Assembly (NCBI GenBank): GCA_025677825.1
Contig: JAIXMO010000033.1
Span: 1-64,000, forward strand
Length of the DNA: 64,000 nt
From: Helicostylum pulchrum
Lineage: Eukaryota; Mucoromycota; Mucoromycetes; Mucorales; Mucoraceae
Reading direction: 5' to 3'
Shown here: in pieces, positions 58,160 through 64,000 of the stretch
How positions within the stretch are numbered: the first letter of the stretch is position 1
Layout: each line of letters opens with the position of its first letter
Made by a program: the position numbers and the translations under genes
The notes under the pieces: model-generated
Database searches by the model: none
What the model was told of the DNA's origin: nothing
Seen by the model: only the letters and a program-made list of their open reading frames with translations

Positions 58160-60433
58160 TTAGACAGACCCAACGATTTCGTCAGCCTTTTGTAACGCTT
58201 CAATCATCTTCTTGCAGTCCTTTCTTCTTTGTCTAGTGAAATCTGATTCTTGTAACAGATCGTCTAATACATCGTGTTTATAAAGTTCAGTGAGCAACTC
58301 ACGTTGAAGTTCTTCTTTCGAGTGATTGACCAAGTTCAACATGATTGCTTTAGGTACCATATCAACCATCGTACGCTTTACAATATTATAATACGATTGG
58401 ATCAATAATTCTATTTTCCAAAAGAAAAAACACGTTAGCTTTTTGGCCCTATTTCTACAGCAGTGCAAAAAAAAAAAAAAAAAATACTTACTAATAACTT
58501 CTGTTTCCATAAATTCACGATCAGAGAGTGCACCCGTAGCCTTTAATGTCGTAGGTGGTGCGTCCATCATAGCAGAAGCAGATTTCTTTTGTGTGTTCTT
58601 CTTTCCCGAAAAGAAACTACCGAATAAACCGTTATTTTCAGTATTTGAAGACGTATCAGCACCGTTCGTTTGTAATGTATTGGGCGTCTTGGATTTTGTG
58701 CTATGCTCAACTTGTTGCTGGTTCTTTTGACTAATTCTCTCATTAACAATACCGATTGCTTGATGACCGTTTAAAAAGTCGGGATGCGCAGTATTGATAT
58801 AACAAGCCTCCATAGCGACTAAATCCGTCACCAACTTGGACGTAGGCTGGATAGCCTTTTTAAAAAAGGTCAAGACAACTTGGTAAAACTTTTCTTTCAA
58901 CGTAGGGAAACGTTTGAAGAACTGCTTGGTTAATAACTGACCAAGAATACGCACGAGCTCATCGTATACCATATTGATACATTTGACACTGGGTTCTTCC
59001 AAACGCTTAATCTGCTGCTTGATAATGACTTCAAACGCAGTAGTGGCCACAAATAATGCAGGAGAGGAACCAGAAGAGTTGTACAAGATGGTACGGATAT
59101 CAATATCTTTGGTTTGTTCCAAGGGATCAATACTCTTGACACCGTTCGCATACAATTCATGGAAAACAAAACTGATACGTGCACCACCCGATAATTCAAA
59201 GCTAGAAAGATCGTTTGAGTTACCATCAATAATCGTTCTAAATTCCGTACAGAATTCAGTGATAATATTTAAAACCAAATTAGCACGACTAGCTGAAGAA
59301 CCATCATCCAACGGATCACCTAAAGTCAATAACTCTTGTTGGTATTTTTGTAAAGCGGCTTGAATCTTGGCCTTGATTTCAGGTAACGTATTTCTAATAT
59401 GATGCATCAAGATCATATTTAATTTACGAGCCAAGAAGGGAGTACCGCAGTATTGAGCTTTAGACTTGTAAGCAGCATGGTTTTCAAAGTACTCGGATTC
59501 GTATTCTAACGCACGCTTGATGGATTTTTTAGACTCGATATCACGCTGACCACGATTGACGACAGGGACATAACCTAATCTTAAAGGAACCACACGACCA
59601 GCTAAAATATCAATGACATCTGTACCTTGGTCCATTAAATCTACTTTTGTTAATACACCGATCGTACGAAGTCCCTCAGGATCGACATCTCTTGCCAACT
59701 TTAAACCATCCGAGTTAGCCAAATCTGTATTAGCAGCAGTAACAGCCAAGATGATTGCATTTGGCTTTGTAATATACTTGAGAAGCATATCACGAATTTG
59801 TTTCTCGATATCCTTGGGCTGATCTCCAACGGGCACCTTTGTTAAACCAGGTAAATCAACCAAGGTCAACGTCAAGACGTTAGGAGAAAATATACGCAAG
59901 TTGATAGGTTGTGGGGAAATACCAAGGTTTTTACCCGTCTTTAATTCTGTATCCTTTACAATCTCTTCTCGAATCTTGTTGAAATCATAAAACTTTTGAC
60001 CCGGTAAATGAAGAAACTCTCCCCATTCGTTTTGATTGTCCTTTCCTTCATCTTGTTTGTCACTTTCTTCTTTATTTTCCTCGGACGCAGGTCGATTGAT
60101 TAATTGTAAAATCTAAAAGCAAGGAGAAATAATAAGAATAATTGCATACACGTTTTTTTTTATAAATGTTGTTTACCAAGGGACGACGAGTAACAATACC
60201 CGTACCTCGTGGAAGAAAATCACGTCCAACAATGTTCTCTAATACTGAACTTTTACCACTGGATTGAGACCCAATTACGGCGATTTGAGGTAAATCCACT
60301 GGATTGTGAACACCGACTGTTGCGAAAGCATCTTGGAGTTTATTGACTATTGACAACACTTATCAGTATATTTGAAAATATATACTTTTGTTGCTACTTT
60401 ACCTGTTTTAATGAGTTGTGAATCCATACTCAT
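58160..60433 (-). CDS. VPS1: dynamin-related GTPase Vps1
   Basis: Large GTPase for vacuolar sorting, endocytosis and peroxisome fission. Exons (minus): 60433-60403, 60358-60177, 60112-58492, 58410-58160; 694 residues, total divisible by three (yeast Vps1 704). G1 is GSQSSGKS (about 40-47), switch region [14 protein letters not shown]3 DLPG (about 157-160) and G4 TKVD ([13 protein letters not shown]). The middle/stalk domain follows, then a Vps1-type variable insert (Lys/Ser/Thr/Asn-rich, about 520-570), and a C-terminal GED ([40 protein letters not shown]). No PH or Pro-rich domain. Vps1 is preferred over Dnm1 because of the close N-terminal match (VNKLQDAFA...[10 protein letters not shown]). 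Confidence 0.95.
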
Positions 60434-60579
60434 CTTGAAAAAAGGAATAAAATATAAAGAAAAAAAGAAAAAGAAGAATAAAAGGGGCGAAAACTTATAA
60501 CAAGCATGACGTGCCAAGCGAAAAATTACACGGAGTTTAATTAAAAAACGTTTATTTTTAAAGCAAGAGCAAAAGCTTA

Positions 60580-61923
60580 TTATCTCAAGTCTTTGACTGA
60601 ACTATATTGACGAGCTCTTTGAGGGTATGTACCATTTCTATTATATCTCGACATATTATTGTACTCTTGCATTGGTTGGTTATAGTAGCTCGAATTGCTT
60701 CCGTAATAGTTTTCATAAGGTGCACTACTACTATTATACATCCTTCCTCCTCCGTTATAATTTTGTATTGGGTATTGTTGCTGTTGCTGCTGTGTATAAT
60801 AATTAGGTTGTTGCTGTAACTGTTGTTGTCGAAACATATTTTGCTGTTGATACGGCTGCTGTTGCTGTGCTTGTACCATGGCAGACATTGCTATCATTTG
60901 CTGCTGCTGTTGCTGCTGCTGCATTTGCTGCTGCATTTGTTGTTGTTGCATTTGTTGCTGTAACATCAGCTGTTGTTGATATTGATTCATTTGCGGTTGT
61001 TGTTGCTGTTGTTGTGGCTGCTGTCCATTCATCCCTAACATCATCATGAGCATCTGTGCTTCCTGTTGTTGTTGTTGCTGCGACATCATACCTCCGCCCA
61101 TGCCTCCTCCTCCCATACCTCCTCCGCCCATACCTCCTCCGCCCATACCTCCTCCGCCCATACCTCCTCCGCCCATACCTCCTCCGCCCATACCTCCTCC
61201 GTTCATAGCATTATTCTGAAGCATCATTTGTTGCTGTTGCTGTTGTTGTTGTGGCTGCTGTCCATTCATCCCTAACATCATCATGAGCATCTGTGCTTCC
61301 TGTTGTTGTTGTTGCTGCGACATCATACCTCCGCCCATGCCTCCTCCACCCATACCTCCATTCATACCTCCTCCGTTCATAGCGTTATTATGGAGCATCA
61401 TTTGTTGCTGCTGCTGCTGTTGCTGCTGTTGATGCTGCTGTCTCACAACCATTTCTTCTGCTACTGCAGGTACTGGTACAGGTGCAACGATGGGCTGTGG
61501 TTGCTGAATGGATTGTTGCATATTTCTCATATTCGGCTGCATCATCATTTGTTGCTGTTGATGATAATATTGATCGGGAGAGCCTCCTAGATTGGCAGCT
61601 AACCTTATTTTATTTAGGACGCCATTCATAAAGGTATTTCTTACGGGTACGGGATTAATTATAGGATGAGCTCCCATATGCATCGGTCTTTGCTGTGCCA
61701 TAGGATTCAAGTTACCCATCATAGGTCCTGTTGGACCTACAGGAACTCCGGGTGCAGCTACAGCAGCTGCCATCGGTGCAGGAGCTGCTGCAGCAGCGGG
61801 TGCCGGTGCGGGTGTTGCCAGTGCCGGTGCAGCTGCTGTTGGAGGAGCTTGAACGGGAGTTACGGGTGCGGCAGCAGCAGCAGGTGGAGGAGCCACCACT
61901 GGTGTTGCTTCTGCTTCGGCCAT
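60580..61923 (-). CDS. Gln/Met/Gly-rich low-complexity repeat protein
   Basis: No domain family recognised. Single open frame of 447 residues: an Ala/Pro-rich N-terminus (MAEAEATPVVAPPPAAAAAP), a short conserved-looking helix NTFMNGVLNKIRLAANLGGS, Gln runs of 8-11, Asn/Gly/Met repeats, and a C-terminus with Tyr/Asn (YNGGGRMYNSSSAPYENYYG) ending YSSVKDLR. A block of about 65 residues (NNAMNGGG ... EAQMLMMMLGMNGQQPQ) occurs twice, and the second copy contains eight GGGMGG units. Such composition is typical of prion-like or RNA-granule proteins. The frame stays open through all repeats and codon use is coding-like, supporting a real gene. Start ATG 61923. Confidence 0.75.
   Translation of the reverse strand: MAEAEATPVVAPPPAAAAAPVTPVQAPPTAAAPALATPAPAPAAAAAPAPMAAAVAAPGVPVGPTGPMMGNLNPMAQQRPMHMGAHPIINPVPVRNTFMNGVLNKIRLAANLGGSPDQYYHQQQQMMMQPNMRNMQQSIQQPQPIVAPVPVPAVAEEMVVRQQHQQQQQQQQQQMMLHNNAMNGGGMNGGMGGGGMGGGMMSQQQQQQEAQMLMMMLGMNGQQPQQQQQQQQMMLQNNAMNGGGMGGGGMGGGGMGGGGMGGGGMGGGGMGGGGMGGGMMSQQQQQQEAQMLMMMLGMNGQQPQQQQQQPQMNQYQQQLMLQQQMQQQQMQQQMQQQQQQQQMIAMSAMVQAQQQQPYQQQNMFRQQQLQQQPNYYTQQQQQQYPIQNYNGGGRMYNSSSAPYENYYGSNSSYYNQPMQEYNNMSRYNRNGTYPQRARQYSSVKDLR
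61018..61400 (-). repeat. duplicated coding block and 15-bp GGAGGTATG-type tandem repeat
   Basis: Two copies of a block of about 190-240 bp (61018-61245 and about 61250-61400, inside the Gln-rich gene). The first includes seven or eight tandem 15-bp units ACCTCCTCCGCCCAT (61090-61200), which code for GGGMG. Polymorphism in copy number is likely. Confidence 0.8.
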
Positions 61924-63940
61924 ATTACAGGGTTAATAATAATAAAAAGAGTTGTAAAAAAAAAAAAGAAAGAAAAAGAAAAAAAGAAAAAAGACGAAAC
62001 GTAAATAAACAGATGATCGAATGACTGGGACTAACAAAATTGTTCTCAATTGGGAATCAGTAAAAACAAGAACCAGTCTTTATTTGTATATTTCACAGTA
62101 ATACAGTAAAACTTCATTTGTGATACCAAACAGGTTTGATTGCTCACTCAATTCCATTGGTTAGATTTTCATTATCTGCCTTTTTTTTAAGCTTTTTTTA
62201 TATATATGTGTATGTACGGGCTGAGCTCAGATCACCTAATATTATTACTTTATATACAGGACGAAACCTGCTTCTAATGTCAATATGAAACACTCCGGCT
62301 TGATCCAGGAAGGGTATCCGTCGCATTGTTACCCGACCGACTACAAGAGCAGTCGACGTAAAAAAAAACCGAGACCTACGAAGAATAAAAGCCTATTTAC
62401 GTCCAGGAATTGTAATAGGTCACTTCATCAGTTTCTTAAAAATGAGCCTTGATGATACGAATAAGTGTCCGCGTATTATATAGTCATAGATAATGCGCCA
62501 ATTCACACACACACAAACTGTAAGGGAGTATTTTGAATATTGAGGATATAAATGTGTAGGTCTTCCTACTTACTATTTGGGACTTAATACAATAGAGCAG
62601 CCCTGGACAGTGGCAGAAAGTCACGTTCTCAAAAAATAATTACGTAAGCCTACAACAGGGTGAAAAAAGGTTAATAAAAATAAGCAGGCAGCTCATATTC
62701 AGCTTTATTTATGGTTTTATCTATACTTTCATGTAAAACAAGTACACCAAATGTCATCTTATACTCGGACACATTTATAGTTTGTTAAATACGTTGTGAC
62801 AACGGGTTTGTAGACGTGTGCCTATGTATAAAAATGATTGAATTGAATGCGTACGGACGTATATAGTCAAAATGATGAGAGAACCGCTTACTGTGAAATC
62901 TTTATTCCAATCTTTAAATAATTTGGTAATACAACCAAAAAACTGTGCTATGTTTCTAAAACAATCAAATTTAGATTAAATATCAAAATAGCATGATGAG
63001 ATGGCACATTCGTATCCCTGAGTCAAAATAAATAGTCTGTTCCAATCTTTGTTCAGTATCGCAGGTCTATTAAATCGTTTGTCGATAGTAAGCGAAAAAT
63101 ACATTAATATGTGAATATAATTATTTACATACTCAACAACTTGCTAACTCTATCGGTTGTGTCTATCTCCATGTTTATTCGTGTCCTCCAGACATTTGCC
63201 AACTCCCTTGTATTGTCAATACTTATTCCTGAACTATAAATAGGCAAGTCTTCAGGAAATTCTTGATACGCGGTTAATTCACACGGTCGATTAAAAAATC
63301 TGAAGTATTACTTACCTTTATATATAGCGGTTACTTTAAGAAGAGCCATATAGGGCGAACATATAAAACGAAAGACAAAAAACAATAAAAGCAAAAAAAA
63401 AACGAAACGAAGTAATAAAGACAAAGATAAAAAAAAAGATAAAAAAAAAGAAAGGTTGATAAAATAGGCGTAATTCATGTGACATTCACGACGTATTTAT
63501 ACTACAAGTTGTTTCATAATACTCGTATTGCGTGGATAAACGAGCGAGCACGCGAAAAAAATACTAAAATACATGACACTTTTTTACCTTGTCTGTTATG
63601 AACATACTCAACTAGCAGTAATATCTGTACACGGCTTGAATCATTCTGGTTTCGCCCGTTTTCGTATCTTGTAACTTTTGTGTTTGGTCCAGGTTTTTTT
63701 TAAAAACTGGAGCTCAGAAACTACTCAATTGCTCATCAATTGCTCATAATAAAACCCTTTTTTCTCGCGTACTTTAATCTGCTCCTCAATTAAGTGGTGT
63801 AGCAAGACATTTTTCTTATATTGCTGACATCATCTTTCGTCTTTATCTGGCGGGGAAATATGAAGGTTTCTGAACCAAGGGGTGAATTTTTTTTTTATAT
63901 TTCTTCTTTTTCAAAATACTTGTACTAAAAAAAACTCACG
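61924..63940. other. intergenic, 2.0 kb
   Basis: No gene confidently recognised. A 56-codon ORF at 62285-62452 (+) starting MKHSGLIQEGYPSHCYPTDY has a non-AT-rich start and basic middle; it is too short to judge. The final 200 bases are the promoter of the gene at 63941. Confidence 0.4.
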
Positions 63941-64000
63941 ATGCTTAGACTTTCAGTTCAACGTTTGAGTACCACCACTCTTCGCAAAACCTCAGTTAAG
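63941..64000 (+). CDS. start of a gene with mitochondrial-targeting-like N-terminus (partial)
   Basis: ATG at 63941 begins MLRLSVQRLSTTTLRKTSVK, rich in Arg, Ser and Thr with no acidic residue and an amphipathic pattern, as in mitochondrial presequences. The frame is open to the window edge. The preceding leader has T-rich and A-rich tracts. The product cannot be named. Confidence 0.55.
   Translation, partial: MLRLSVQRLSTTTLRKTSVK

Noticed and set aside
61066..62024. Plus ORFs with His/Ser or Cys/Ser repeats
   Set aside because: Antisense readings of the Gln-rich repeat gene.

Overview
The window comes from a fungal nuclear genome, most probably an early-diverging Mucoromycota species (Mucorales-like). 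Genes are split by many short introns of about 45-110 nt with GTAAG-type donors and poly-T tracts. Intergenic DNA is AT-rich with long A/T runs, promoters have pyrimidine tracts and there are no bacterial operons. The gene content is eukaryotic: RNA polymerase III factor BRF1, LSm6, proteasome subunits, an R-SNARE and a dynamin. Two hypothetical loci have the look of a repeated Mucorales protein family. The species cannot be fixed from this window. Exon chains were assembled by hand from splice signals and reading-frame continuity; boundaries should be good to about 1-2 nt.

Layout. 1-2942 (-): 5' part of POL5/MYBBP1A, which runs off the left edge. 4.4-5.3 kb: a decayed hypothetical gene. 5.3-6.7 (-): TBL-type PC-esterase membrane protein. 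8.9-10.8 (+): NRAMP metal transporter. 11.0-14.3 (-): DH-PH-CNH Rho GEF. 15.0-15.6 (-): NAS2/PSMD9. 15.9-17.0 (+): secreted His/Gly/Asp-rich GPI-type protein. 17.4 (+): LSM6. 18.5-19.9 (+): FBA1. 21.2-22.3: degenerate coding-like DNA. 23.1 (+): HYPK-like protein. 24.1-24.9 (+): SEC22. 24.9-27.0 (-): malonyl-CoA decarboxylase. 27.0-30.2: gene-poor, with one frameshifted small ORF. 30.3 (+): GNAT acetyltransferase. 30.8-33.9 (-): CHL1/DDX11 helicase. 34.3-35.3 (-): Mucorales-type hypothetical gene. 36.6-38.6 (+): PRM10/ThrE transporter. 38.7-39.7 (-): YJU2. 40.8-43.5 (+): GH29 fucosidase. 43.7-46.5 (-): BRF1. 46.8-47.1: frameshifted ORF relic. 47.16-47.92: foldback element. 48.5-50.5 (+): Zn2Cys6 factor. 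50.7-51.5 (+): HSF-type factor. 51.6 (+): Ser/Pro-rich ORF. 52.1-52.7 (-): unknown. 53.0-53.9 (+): AIG1-type GTPase. 54.0-55.4 (+): RPT6. 55.5-56.3 (-): Tim17-family protein. 56.9-58.0 (+): F-box gene with an in-frame stop. 58.2-60.4 (-): VPS1. 60.6-61.9 (-): Gln-rich repeat protein. 61.9-63.9: intergenic. 63.94 (+): start of a gene with a mitochondrial-looking N-terminus.

Most genes are housekeeping and are not functionally clustered. Possible loose themes are protein turnover (NAS2, RPT6, F-box), membrane traffic (SEC22, VPS1), and cell wall or surface (TBL esterase, GPI protein, fucosidase). The accessory material lies at 4.4-5.3, 20-22.5, 27-30, 33.9-36.5 and 46.5-48.5 kb. The most striking novelty is a 769-bp foldback element with near-perfect arms, arrays of a GGCGG-centred motif and an internal 44-bp tandem repeat. 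Next is a pair of loci from what appears to be an undescribed Mucorales protein family.
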